A stretch of DNA of 11,472 nucleotides from Spirochaetota bacterium (GTDB lineage Bacteria; Spirochaetota; JAGLSM01; JAKPMW01), in NCBI GenBank assembly GCA_029548715.1, contig JAKPMW010000160.1, positions 1 to 11,472 of the forward strand, given 5' to 3'. The notes beneath the pieces are model-generated. The model saw only the letters and a list, made by a program, of their open reading frames with translations, was not told where the DNA came from and searched no databases. A program made the position numbers and the translations under genes. Positions 1-6,877 of the stretch are shown here, piece after piece (the first letter of the stretch is position 1; each line of letters opens with the position of its first letter).

Positions 1-1
1 C

Positions 2-889
2 CAGACCCAGCACGCCTGTGCCGGGGGGACCATCGCCCTGCTTGGCACGGCGGCCCAGCTTGTTGCAGGCGGCCGGGCGAATGAGCGGGGGCTGGTGGTC
101 TGTACGGACATTGCCCGCTACAAGCGGGCATCAACTGCGGAGATCACCCAGGGTGCGGGTGCGGTGGCCATGCTGGTCGAGCCGCGGGCCAGGCTGGTGG
201 GCCTTGACCTGGCAACGGTGGGGCATGCCTCGCACGACGTGGATGATTTTTTCCGGCCTCTGGGCAGCGAGACAGCAGTGGTCAAGGGCCGCTACTCGAT
301 CCGCTGCTACCGTGAGGCCCTTGAAGAGGCCTTTCTCGATCATGCGGCGCGCAGCGGCAGGCAACCCTCAGCCGTCCTTGAGGAGACCGACATATTTGTG
401 CTGCATGTTCCGTACTACAGTCTGCCGCTTGACTCGCTCGAATGGCTGGTGGGTCGCCAGCTCGGGATCGGGCGGCAGGAGGCAGCGGCCTTTTTGTCCG
501 CCCGTGGGTACCAGGAATCAATTCTCCCCGCCGCCCGGATCGGAAACCTCTATTCAGGCTCGATGTACATGGCGCTCGTGTTTTCCCTGGAGGGGGCCCA
601 GCGACGGTTTGGGGCAGACATTGCGGGGCGGCGGATTCTCTTCGCCTCATACGGTTCGGGCAATACCATGATGGTTTTCAGGGGGGAGGTTGCACCCTCT
701 GCTTCTGAAGTCATGGCAGGCTGGCAGATCCAAACCCTGCTTGATGAACATACTCCGGCCACTCTTGATGTCTACGAACGCTGGATGGCCCAGTATTCCG
801 ACGGTGTGCAGGGCCGGCCGCAACCAGGTGCCTTTTACCTCGAAGGTCTGCGGGAGGATGGCTACCGTGAATACGCCATTGGATGCTGA
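2..889 (+). CDS. mvaS: HMG-CoA synthase, 5'-truncated by window edge
   Basis: This enzyme condenses acetyl-CoA with acetoacetyl-CoA to HMG-CoA, the first committed step of the mevalonate pathway, in the cytoplasm. The open frame enters from the window edge and gives 295 residues. The nucleophilic cysteine lies almost at the edge in QHACAGGT (Cys codon 17-19). The catalytic histidine is in LHVPYY (His codon 404-406). The family motifs GNLYSGSMY and SYGSG follow. In the bacterial enzymes of about 390 residues the cysteine is near residue 111, so roughly 105 N-terminal residues lie outside the window, including the general-base Glu. The gene overlaps the start of the isomerase gene by 23 nt, so the two are probably translationally coupled in one mevalonate operon. 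The identification rests on the combined Cys, His and GSG motifs and on the neighbouring genes. Confidence 0.95.
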   Translation, partial: QTQHACAGGTIALLGTAAQLVAGGRANERGLVVCTDIARYKRASTAEITQGAGAVAMLVEPRARLVGLDLATVGHASHDVDDFFRPLGSETAVVKGRYSIRCYREALEEAFLDHAARSGRQPSAVLEETDIFVLHVPYYSLPLDSLEWLVGRQLGIGRQEAAAFLSARGYQESILPAARIGNLYSGSMYMALVFSLEGAQRRFGADIAGRRILFASYGSGNTMMVFRGEVAPSASEVMAGWQIQTLLDEHTPATLDVYERWMAQYSDGVQGRPQPGAFYLEGLREDGYREYAIGC

Positions 890-2018
890 CGGAGCCCGCA
901 TCAGCCGGCGCAAGCTGCGCCATCTTGATGTATGTGCTGATCCGGCCATGCCTGTCGAGGATCCGCGGGGGGCCGGATTTGACAATCTGCACCTTGTTCA
1001 CGAGTGCCTGCCCGAGGCTGACGCGGATGCGATAGATACCTGCTGCGAATTTCTTGGATACACCTGCCGCCTGCCGCTCCTTATTTCCTGCATGACTGGG
1101 GGGACTGGCGACGGTTCGCCCTTTAACGTGATCCTGGCGCGTCTGGCCCAGGAGCGGGGCCTGCCTCTCGGTCTCGGCTCAATGCGGATACTGTTTCACG
1201 ATCAGGGTGCGATCCCCGATTTTGCCATGCGCCGGTACGCCCCCGACGTGCCCTTGCTGGCCAACATCGGTGCCGCCCAACTGGAAGGACTTGAGTCCGG
1301 GCGGCTTGTTGAGATGGCCCGGCGTCTTGAAGTGGATGCCCTTGTGGTCCACCTCAATCCCGGCCAGGAAATCGTCCAGCCGGGAGGGGACAGGGATTTT
1401 CGTGGGGTGTCGGATGCCATCCGCCGGCTGTGCGACCACGGGGCCATGCCCGTCATCGTCAAGGAGACCGGACACGGAATTCGTCCGCGTCGTGTCCGCG
1501 AATTGCTCGCATCCGGGGTTGCCTGGGTTGACCTGGCCGGGGCCGGAGGGACTGACTGGCTTCAGGTCGAGTCCTGCCGCGGGCAGCAGCTTGAGTCCGG
1601 CGAATCGTTTGCGGGCGGGATCGCCAGCGACTGTGTCGCCTGGGGGCTCCAGACTGCTGTCATCCTTGCTGCCCTTGCGGCCGACGGAGACAACGAGGGC
1701 GATATCCCGGGCTGGCTTGTCTCACGCAGGCCCCTCCCTGTGATCGCCTCGGGCGGTGTCAAAAGCGGGCTGGATATCGCCCGTGCCATTGCGCTGGGTG
1801 CCGGGCTGGCCGGAATGGCTCTTCCCTTTGTCCGGGCTCATGCTGCCGGGGGAGAGGCCGCACTTGAGCGGCTTGTCCTGACCATCGGTGAAAGTCTCAG
1901 GAGTGTCATGTTTCTTTGCGGAGCCCGCAACCTGGCCGGATTGCGCAGGGTGGGCCTGATGGCCGGGAGCGAATTTGTCACGGCCGTCAGGCAACTGGCC
2001 GCTGTTGACAGGGGCTGA
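867..2018 (+). CDS. fni: type 2 isopentenyl-diphosphate delta-isomerase
   Basis: This FMN-dependent enzyme interconverts isopentenyl diphosphate and dimethylallyl diphosphate, the step after mevalonate decarboxylation. The 383-residue product shows the family signatures in order: RKLRHLD near residue 15, SCMTGG around 74-79, GLGSMR, HLNPGQE at 162-168 (conserved Gln and metal-binding Glu), PVIVKETG, AGAGGTDW around 225-231, and the phosphate-binding ASGGVKSG near 295. I chose the GTG at 867 because GGGAGG ends at 857, giving a 9-nt spacing. The in-frame ATG at 858 abuts that ribosome-binding site and is less likely, and the open frame further upstream lies inside mvaS. The N-terminus before RKLRHL is a few residues longer than usual, and the family range is about 330-360 residues. 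The 26-nt gap to mvaA fits one transcript. Confidence 0.94.
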   Translation: MNTPLDADGARISRRKLRHLDVCADPAMPVEDPRGAGFDNLHLVHECLPEADADAIDTCCEFLGYTCRLPLLISCMTGGTGDGSPFNVILARLAQERGLPLGLGSMRILFHDQGAIPDFAMRRYAPDVPLLANIGAAQLEGLESGRLVEMARRLEVDALVVHLNPGQEIVQPGGDRDFRGVSDAIRRLCDHGAMPVIVKETGHGIRPRRVRELLASGVAWVDLAGAGGTDWLQVESCRGQQLESGESFAGGIASDCVAWGLQTAVILAALAADGDNEGDIPGWLVSRRPLPVIASGGVKSGLDIARAIALGAGLAGMALPFVRAHAAGGEAALERLVLTIGESLRSVMFLCGARNLAGLRRVGLMAGSEFVTAVRQLAAVDRG

Positions 2019-2044
2019 GAGACGGTATGCGTCCGGGAGGAAAG

Positions 2045-3415
2045 ATGGCTGGTGGATCCCTGCGGCGGATGAGCATGAGCGAAAGACGGGAGGCCCTGAT
2101 TGCCCGGCTTCCCGCACTGGCCGGACTGATGGAAGAGGCCCGGGAGAGTTCTTCGCTTGAGGCCCTTTCCGAATTGATGGTCGAATCTCCGCTGGGGTTT
2201 TTCGCGCTTCCCCTCGGGGTTGCAGCGGGATTTGTGATTGACGGCCAGGAAATCGACATTCCGCTGGCTACCGAAGAGCCCTCGGTCGTGGCGGCGGCGT
2301 CGCATGCAGCCGGGCTGGTGGCACTTGGCGGCGGTTTTGTGACCGCCTCAGAGGGTGATATCGTGACAGCCCAGGTCTGGCTCGAACAGGTTGGGCTCGC
2401 CGGTCTGGCTTCTCTTTCAGGGGGAACATCCTCCGGCCAAAACGATATGGCGGGTGTTTCCAAAAAAGTACAATATTGCGATTATGAAAACACCGTCGGA
2501 ACTGGTGCCGCATATCCCCTGGCTGATCCGCTTGCCGCACGACTTGGCTCGCTGGTCAACACGGCCCTGCCCTCGCTTGTGAAACGGGGTGGCGGGTATG
2601 CCGGGGCCGACGTGGCTGTGCCCGGGGATCCGCCCGGGGTGGTGCGGGTCCAGATCCATATCCGGGTGTGTGATGCGATGGGAGCCAATCTCGCCAATAC
2701 CGCTGCCGAAGCCGCAGCACCCCTCCTTGAAGAGGTCAGCGGGGGCAGGGCCCTGGCCCGGATTTTGACCAATGACAGCGGACAGCGGATGGCCAGTGCA
2801 TCCTTTGCCCTGCCAGTCCGCTGCCTGCGCAGGGCCGGGATTCAGGGGGCCGAGATAGCCCGGCGGATCGAGCTGTTTTCGCGTATTGCCGGGGCCGACA
2901 GGACACGGGCTGTGACGCACAACAAGGGGATCATGAACGGGGTAAGCGCCCTGGCCCTGGCAACGGGAAATGATACCAGGGCGGTCGAGGCAGCAGCGCA
3001 TCTGTATGCCTGCAAGAGCGGGCGCTACCTCCCCCTGACGACGTACAGGCTGGATGGCGATCTCCTCCGGGGCGAGATCAGCCTGCCGGTTCCCCTGGGG
3101 ACGGCCAGCAGTACTGCGGCCCTGCATCCGGGGGCCAGGCTTTCGCTGGCAGTGCTGGGAAATCCCCCGGCCGCCAGGCTTGGGCGGATCGCGGCCGCCC
3201 TCGGACTGGCGCAAAATCTTGCGGCGCTGGCTGCTCTCGTCGGGGAAGGGATCCAGGCCGGGCATATGCGTCTTCATGCCCGGCGCAGCGCATTCCTCGC
3301 CGGGGCGCGCGGCGCCGAGATCGAGAGTGTGGCCGGAGTGATTGCCCGTGAGGGTCAGGTGACACTCGATGCCGCGCGCCGGGTATTGAATGCGCTGCGC
3401 CGGGGGGGACAATGA
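2045..3415 (+). CDS. mvaA: class II HMG-CoA reductase with an internal insert
   Basis: This enzyme reduces HMG-CoA to mevalonate with NAD(P)H. Class II features are clear: LPLGVA, EEPSVVAAAS with catalytic Glu78, DAMGAN (dinucleotide/HMG site), THNKG with Lys294, GNDTRAVE with Asp310, and GHMRLH with His407. The Lys-Asp spacing (16) equals that in Pseudomonas mevalonii (Lys267, Asp283), and the Lys-His spacing differs by one. The Glu-Lys spacing is 216 here against 184 there, so about 32 net extra residues lie between them, listed separately at 2405-2524. The start at 2045 follows GGAGG with a short 4-nt gap. Other in-frame ATGs at 2027, 2069 and 2075 are possible, and the true N-terminus may be at 2069 or 2075. 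All catalytic residues are kept, so activity is plausible if the insert is tolerated. Confidence 0.93.
   Translation: MAGGSLRRMSMSERREALIARLPALAGLMEEARESSSLEALSELMVESPLGFFALPLGVAAGFVIDGQEIDIPLATEEPSVVAAASHAAGLVALGGGFVTASEGDIVTAQVWLEQVGLAGLASLSGGTSSGQNDMAGVSKKVQYCDYENTVGTGAAYPLADPLAARLGSLVNTALPSLVKRGGGYAGADVAVPGDPPGVVRVQIHIRVCDAMGANLANTAAEAAAPLLEEVSGGRALARILTNDSGQRMASASFALPVRCLRRAGIQGAEIARRIELFSRIAGADRTRAVTHNKGIMNGVSALALATGNDTRAVEAAAHLYACKSGRYLPLTTYRLDGDLLRGEISLPVPLGTASSTAALHPGARLSLAVLGNPPAARLGRIAAALGLAQNLAALAALVGEGIQAGHMRLHARRSAFLAGARGAEIESVAGVIAREGQVTLDAARRVLNALRRGGQ
2405..2524 (+). other. in-frame 114-bp AT-rich insert in mvaA, flanked by CTGGCT repeats
   Basis: CTGGCT occurs at 2405-2410 and again at 2519-2524, both in frame (Leu-Ala), exactly 114 nt apart. 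Removing one copy plus the intervening sequence (38 codons) leaves GLAGLADPLAARL, which lines up with the DPLNARL region of P. mevalonii reductase. The insert centre is AT-rich: only 7 of 30 bases are G or C at 2461-2490. It uses codons such as GTA, CAA and TAT. Nested inverted repeats are present: GATATG (2444-2449) with CATATC (2511-2516), CGG with CCG just inside, and GGTGTTT (2453-2459) with AAACACC (2488-2494). It resembles in principle the in-frame palindromic elements described in Rickettsia genes, but I see no family match. A lineage-specific loop is the alternative. Confidence 0.55.
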
Positions 3416-3419
3416 GTCT

Positions 3420-3449
3420 CCCGGCAGGGCTGCTCTATCCTCCGCCGGG
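3420..3449 (+). other. possible intercistronic hairpin between mvaA and mvaD
   Basis: CCCGGC at 3420-3425 pairs with GCCGGG at 3444-3449, and an inner AGG/CCT extends the stem across a 2-nt bulge. It lies in the 64-nt gap between the two genes. No T-run follows, so it is not an intrinsic terminator. It could affect mRNA stability, or it could be chance in GC-rich DNA. Confidence 0.25.
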
Positions 3450-3479
3450 CGCGGATTCCATCTCAGGAGAGGAAGCACG

Positions 3480-4481
3480 ATGAGGGAGCACGTCTGGCGT
3501 GCCTCGCCCAGTCTGGCCATGATCAAGTACTGGGGGAAGGCTGTTCCGGCGGCCGGGACGGGTGATGCGGATATTGCCGGATCAAATATCCCTGCCAGTT
3601 TCAGTCTTGCTGTCGGACTTGAAGGGCTGTACAGCGAGACACGGGTCAGGCTGGCCGACGACGGGATGGACCGGGTTATGCTTGCAGGGCGTGAGGCCGA
3701 TCCGGTACGCTATGCGGGCTTTTTTTCGGGGCTGCGCCTCCTCCTCGGGGTGGAGCATCACTGGGAATGCTGCAGCGAAAACAATTTCCCCACCGCAGCG
3801 GGGCTGGCGTCCTCCTCTTCGGGCTTCGCCGCCCTTGCTGCAGCCTGCGCCGCCGCCAGCGCAGCCATTACGGGGGAGCCTGTTCCCCATGAACTCCTGT
3901 CCCAGGCTGCGAGGATTGGTTCGGCCTCGGCGGCGCGTGCCGTCTGGTCCGGGTTTGTGGCCCTGCGGGCCGGGGCACGTTCGGCCGAGCAGGTGCATGC
4001 TCCCGACTGGTGGCCCGCTTTGCGCGTGATCGTCGTGCGCATCAGTGATCTGCCCAAGGAGGCATCCTCGCGGGATGCAATGGAGCTGACTCGTCTGACC
4101 AGTCCCTATTATCAGGCCTGGCTTGAGGACAGTCCCCGGGTCTATGCAGAAGCACTTGGGGCTCTGGCGGCCCGGGACCTGGGACGTCTTGGTCCCCTGA
4201 TCAGGGCCAGCACGATGCGCATGTTCGGCTCGATGCTTGGAGCGGATCCGCCGGTGCTCTACTGGCTGCCCCAGTCGGTGGCCGTCCTGCAGGCAGTGGC
4301 GCGTCTGCGCAGGGATGGGGCGATGGTCTGGGAGACCATGGATGCCGGGCCCCAGGTCAAGCTCTTTTGTCTCGACAAGGAGGCGGAAGGGGTGTGTCAC
4401 TCGCTGCTTGGCGTCCTGCCGGAGCTTGAGGGCCGGCTGCTGGTCCTCCGGGTTGGGGGCGGGCTGGCGAGAGTCGGGTGA
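3480..4481 (+). CDS. mvaD: diphosphomevalonate decarboxylase (GHMP family)
   Basis: This enzyme catalyses the ATP-dependent decarboxylation of mevalonate diphosphate to isopentenyl diphosphate, the final step of the classical pathway. The 333-residue protein carries the family hallmarks: LAMIKYWGK (residues 12-20), the ATP-binding loop NNFPTAAGLASSSSGF from residue 101, GSASAARAVW from 147, the SPYY motif with SSRDAM before it, and TMDAGPQVKL with catalytic Asp288. The ATG at 3480 follows AGGAGAGG with good spacing, so the longer open frame upstream is not used. The usual Asn in the first motif (NIALIKYWGK) is replaced by Ser11 in PSLAMIKYWGK, which is worth noting for substrate binding. Phosphomevalonate decarboxylase is a related alternative function. 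The stop overlaps the GTG of a helix-turn-helix remnant by 4 nt (GTGA). Confidence 0.93.
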   Translation: MREHVWRASPSLAMIKYWGKAVPAAGTGDADIAGSNIPASFSLAVGLEGLYSETRVRLADDGMDRVMLAGREADPVRYAGFFSGLRLLLGVEHHWECCSENNFPTAAGLASSSSGFAALAAACAAASAAITGEPVPHELLSQAARIGSASAARAVWSGFVALRAGARSAEQVHAPDWWPALRVIVVRISDLPKEASSRDAMELTRLTSPYYQAWLEDSPRVYAEALGALAARDLGRLGPLIRASTMRMFGSMLGADPPVLYWLPQSVAVLQAVARLRRDGAMVWETMDAGPQVKLFCLDKEAEGVCHSLLGVLPELEGRLLVLRVGGGLARVG

Positions 4482-4661
4482 TTGAGGGTGCCGTTGAACT
4501 TCATAGAGCTTTCAGCACCCTCCTGAAGAATGCACGTCTTGAACACGGGCTCTCCCAAGTGGAGACAGCCAGACGCCTGGGCATTGAAGACCTGTTTTTC
4601 CTGTCAGCGGCTGGAAAAAAAGGGCGCCACCGACTTTCAAAAATTTGTTTGTATACTTTAA
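4478..4661 (+). pseudogene. frameshifted XRE-type helix-turn-helix regulator remnant
   Basis: A GTG at 4478 overlaps the mvaD stop (GTGA) and opens a frame whose first 36 residues look like the start of a Cro/C1-type DNA-binding domain: FSTLLKNARLEHGLSQVETA, then RRLGI. After about 4585 that frame loses all resemblance and runs on into the thioredoxin gene. One frame over, from 4587 to the TAA at 4659-4661, KTCFSCQRLEKKGATDFQ and KFVCIL resemble the second half of such domains (QSFVSKxExGERRxDFxEF). A single extra base near 4586 would rejoin them into a protein of about 60 residues, slightly shorter than the usual 70-80. I infer a decayed small regulator. A base-call error is the alternative. 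The resemblance of the second half is moderate. Confidence 0.5.
4652..4657 (+). promoter_or_regulatory. -10-like box TATACT upstream of the thioredoxin gene
   Basis: TATACT matches the sigma-70 -10 consensus at 5 of 6 positions and lies 58 nt before the ATG at 4716. It sits inside the helix-turn-helix remnant. I see no good -35 at 16-18 nt, so the assignment is weak. The 10-mer TTTGTATACT here also occurs at the stronger sbcD promoter (8509-8518). Confidence 0.35.
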
Positions 4662-4670
4662 CCGGAAGTG

Positions 4671-4682
4671 CATGGTACCATG
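4671..4682. promoter_or_regulatory. perfect 12-bp palindrome, candidate operator
   Basis: CATGGTACCATG is a perfect inverted repeat at 4671-4682. It begins 13 nt after the TATACT box, so it would fall at about +7 to +18 of a transcript starting there, a usual repressor-site position. A few 12-bp palindromes are expected by chance in a window this long, so only the location makes it notable. Confidence 0.3.
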
Positions 4683-4715
4683 AGATTCACCATACCAATC
4701 CAGGAGCGTGTCTTG

Positions 4716-5255
4716 ATGAAAAGATGGATATTTGTATTGCCGATTCTCTTTGTGTGTTCTGCCTGCGGTCCGGTAACGCAGGGCAGCATCCAGACTTCAG
4801 AAACCCGCAACACGGCCACGTCCGGCCCGATGCGGGATCTCTTTGGTACCCAGCTCAAGACCTCGTCAGGCTCCTCCGTTTCTTCTTCACTGCTCACCGG
4901 CAAGGTTGTCGGAATATATTTTTCGGCGCACTGGTGCGGACCCTGCCGCCAGTTTACTCCCGTACTTGTCGATACCTACAAGCGCCTCAAGGCCCAGGGC
5001 AAGCCCTTCGAGATCGTGTTTGTTTCATCCGACAACAGCGAGGCGGACATGTACAAGTATATGAAGGAAGCAGGAATGCCCTGGTATGCTGTCCCCTGGA
5101 AGGGGAGTGTAGCCAATAATCTCAAGTCGAAGTATGCTGTGCGGGGGATTCCCACCCTGATTGTTGTTGACCAGGACGGAGAGACCATCTCGACCTCGGC
5201 CCGCAGTCAGGTTGCATCGCAGCGGGAGCGGGTCTGGAATACCTGGGTCAGATGA
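4716..5255 (+). CDS. nucleoredoxin/TlpA-like thioredoxin-fold lipoprotein
   Basis: This is a probable exported thiol-disulfide oxidoreductase of 179 residues. Residues 1-17 (MKRW..., hydrophobic core, then VCSAC) look like a signal peptide. Cys17 is a possible lipidation site with a loose lipobox, which spirochaetes tolerate. The thioredoxin core has the active site AHWCGPC at 71-77, followed by RQFTP. FEIVFVSSD and MPWYAVPW resemble the nucleoredoxin/tryparedoxin branch (Thioredoxin_8 type), and the cis-proline is in GIPTL (Pro146). The ATG at 4716 is chosen over in-frame ATGs at 4668 and 4680 because CAGGAG (4701-4706) lies 9 nt before it and because it starts directly at the signal peptide. 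A 32-nt gap separates it from the next gene. The physiological partner is not evident. Confidence 0.88.
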   Translation: MKRWIFVLPILFVCSACGPVTQGSIQTSETRNTATSGPMRDLFGTQLKTSSGSSVSSSLLTGKVVGIYFSAHWCGPCRQFTPVLVDTYKRLKAQGKPFEIVFVSSDNSEADMYKYMKEAGMPWYAVPWKGSVANNLKSKYAVRGIPTLIVVDQDGETISTSARSQVASQRERVWNTWVR

Positions 5256-5287
5256 GAGGCTTGTGAATATGAAAGGAAGCTGCCCCC

Positions 5288-6094
5288 ATGGTGCTTGAAT
5301 TTCTGGTTGCAGCCGTCGGGATCAACGGAATCTTTTTTGGGTTTGCAGCGGTACTCAGGACGGACAAGGTGACGGATCTTTCCTACAGCCTGACCTTTCT
5401 TGTCCTGGCAGTCTGGGGGATCCTGCGTCTGCCCGCTGAGCCCACGCTCTGGCAGCTTGTCCTTGCGGGGATGGTTGTGCTCTGGGCCCTGCGCCTGGGC
5501 GGCTACCTGCTTGTCCGGATCCTTGCGACCGGGGTCGATCACCGCTTTGACCGGATGCGGGACAAGCCTCTCGTGTTTGCCCGTTTCTGGATCCTGCAGG
5601 CAGTGACTGTCTGGGTGGTCATGCTGCCCTATGCCCTCGGTCTTTCGGCTGCCAGGGCTGTCTCTCCCTGGGTCTGGCTGGGCTGTGGAATCTGGCTGGC
5701 CGGATTGTGGCTTGAATCCGTCAGCGATGCGGTCCGGTACCGCTTTCGCAGGCAAGCGGAGAATGCCTCGCGCCCTGTGGATGCCGGGCCCTGGCGCTAC
5801 AGCCGGCATCCCAATTATTTTGGCGAGATGCTGGTCTGGTGGGGGATCTGGCTGGCCCTGCTCCCCGCCTGGGTGGATCGGGCCGGACTGGTACTCGTTT
5901 CGGCACTCGGGCCTGTCTTCATTACGGGCCTGCTCCTGTTTGTCAGCGGGATTCCCCTTCTCGAAAAATCCTCTGCCTCCCGCTATGGTGCTGCCTGGGA
6001 GGCCTACGCGGCCCGGACAAGTCTGCTTGTTCCCTGGTTTCCCCGGAGGGATGTTCCCCCTCCTCCTGCAACTCCAAAGAGAAAACGAAGATGA
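5288..6094 (+). CDS. DUF1295 / steroid 5-alpha-reductase-like membrane protein
   Basis: This is an integral membrane protein of 268 residues with about six or seven hydrophobic segments, including ones near residues 1-20, 35-50, 55-75, 100-120, 125-145 and 195-225. The conserved C-terminal signature DAGPWRYSRHPNYFGE (YSRHPNYFGE at 171-180), then the WGIW segment and a late LEKSSASRYG...W..Y stretch, places it in the DUF1295 family. That family is related to the C-terminal domain of steroid 5-alpha reductases and to isoprenylcysteine methyltransferase-like proteins. Its substrate in bacteria is generally unknown, and nothing here settles it. The ATG at 5288 follows AAGGAAG. The tail after residue 250 is rich in Pro, Lys and Arg. 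The stop overlaps the next gene's ATG (ATGA), so the two are likely cotranslated. Confidence 0.88.
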   Translation: MVLEFLVAAVGINGIFFGFAAVLRTDKVTDLSYSLTFLVLAVWGILRLPAEPTLWQLVLAGMVVLWALRLGGYLLVRILATGVDHRFDRMRDKPLVFARFWILQAVTVWVVMLPYALGLSAARAVSPWVWLGCGIWLAGLWLESVSDAVRYRFRRQAENASRPVDAGPWRYSRHPNYFGEMLVWWGIWLALLPAWVDRAGLVLVSALGPVFITGLLLFVSGIPLLEKSSASRYGAAWEAYAARTSLLVPWFPRRDVPPPPATPKRKRR

Positions 6095-6831
6095 ATCCGT
6101 CAGCATTTCTCCTGCATGAGTTCAGGCGGATGAGCGCCGAGACGGCTTTGGGTCTGGGGCTGATCTGGCTGACCCTGTTTTGTATCGTGTTTTTTATCGG
6201 TCGCCCCCAAAAGGGCGAGGGCGGGGCCGGTTCGCTCAATACCGTGTCCGCATTTGTCTACTGCCTGGTGACCCTTGGAGTCCCGGTTGTGCTGCTGGTG
6301 GCCGGGCATCGCCGGGCTCTGGCCGATCCGGGACAGCTTGCGATCCTTTTCCTGTTTTTTGTCGCCATGCAGGTCATTATCCTCAGGCGCCGCTTTGCGG
6401 TCCGGCCACGGATAGCCCTTTCCCTGGCTTTTTCGCCCTGGCTCTTCGGGCTTGTCGAACATTTTATCTTTGGTGGAGGATTGTCCGACCTTGCTGAAAT
6501 GGTCCTGGACGTGACGGTGTTCAGCGGGTTTGTCACGTTTAACGCCTTTTGGCTGACCTTTCCCCTCATGCTGATGGGAAAAAACCCCCTGGGAGGGGAA
6601 GACAGTCCCTTTCGCCGGGTGCGGGAGCATCCGGTGCGGACAGTTCTGGCTGTGCTTGTCATCCTTCTGTTGCTCGGGATGGGTGCCATCCTGTTGCATG
6701 CGGTCTGGCCGGTGTTTCTTGTGTTTGAACTGGCGGGTGGCGGGACATCGCTGGCCTACCTGCTGGCGGTGATTGCGGTTCAGGTTGGTCTTGAGGCAGT
6801 GGCATTGCGGAAGGCAGGAACCCTGGTCTGA
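6091..6831 (+). CDS. unrecognised polytopic membrane protein
   Basis: I do not recognise this 246-residue protein. It has about seven hydrophobic segments, roughly at 18-37, 50-72, 84-100, 110-130, 138-165, 185-212 and 220-240. Short basic or charged loops lie between them: GHRRALADPG, LRRRFAVRPR, and a polar stretch near 165-183 (GEDSPFRRVREHP). There is no signal peptide and no catalytic motif that I can name. The ATG at 6091 overlaps the DUF1295 stop by 4 nt, which strongly suggests co-expression and perhaps a joint role. The long open frame upstream of 6091 lies inside the DUF1295 gene and is not used. Confidence 0.75.
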   Translation: MNPSAFLLHEFRRMSAETALGLGLIWLTLFCIVFFIGRPQKGEGGAGSLNTVSAFVYCLVTLGVPVVLLVAGHRRALADPGQLAILFLFFVAMQVIILRRRFAVRPRIALSLAFSPWLFGLVEHFIFGGGLSDLAEMVLDVTVFSGFVTFNAFWLTFPLMLMGKNPLGGEDSPFRRVREHPVRTVLAVLVILLLLGMGAILLHAVWPVFLVFELAGGGTSLAYLLAVIAVQVGLEAVALRKAGTLV

Positions 6832-6833
6832 AA

Positions 6834-6877
6834 GGACAGACGGGCTGCGAGTCTGTTGCGCGGCGCTGCGCCTGTCC
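6834..6877 (+). other. two mutually exclusive hairpins upstream of the ZIP transporter gene
   Basis: In the 110-nt gap 6832-6941, ACAGAC (6836-6841) can pair with GTCTGT (6851-6856). Alternatively GGACAG (6834-6839) can pair with CTGTCC (6872-6877). The two share ACAG, so they cannot form together. Neither is followed by a T-run. No promoter or metal-repressor site stands out in the rest of this gap. Confidence 0.25.

Noticed and set aside
690..866. Upstream extension of the isomerase open frame from an ATG at 690
   Set aside because: It lies inside mvaS, shows no family similarity before RKLRHL, and the GTG at 867 has a proper ribosome-binding site.
2411..2518. Intein inside the reductase
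   Set aside because: The insert is only about 38 residues and lacks splicing-domain blocks and the Cys/Ser ... His-Asn junction.
2417..3526. 369-codon - strand open frame across mvaA
   Set aside because: It is rich in Pro, Gly and Arg with no motif, and the opposite strand is a well-supported reductase with all catalytic residues.
4662..5119. Continuation of the helix-turn-helix frame through the thioredoxin gene
   Set aside because: It is out of frame with a clear thioredoxin-fold protein and has no recognisable domain after the first 36 residues.
5207..6106. 299-codon - strand open frame across the DUF1295 gene
   Set aside because: It has low-complexity polar composition and no domain, and the + strand frame carries a family signature.
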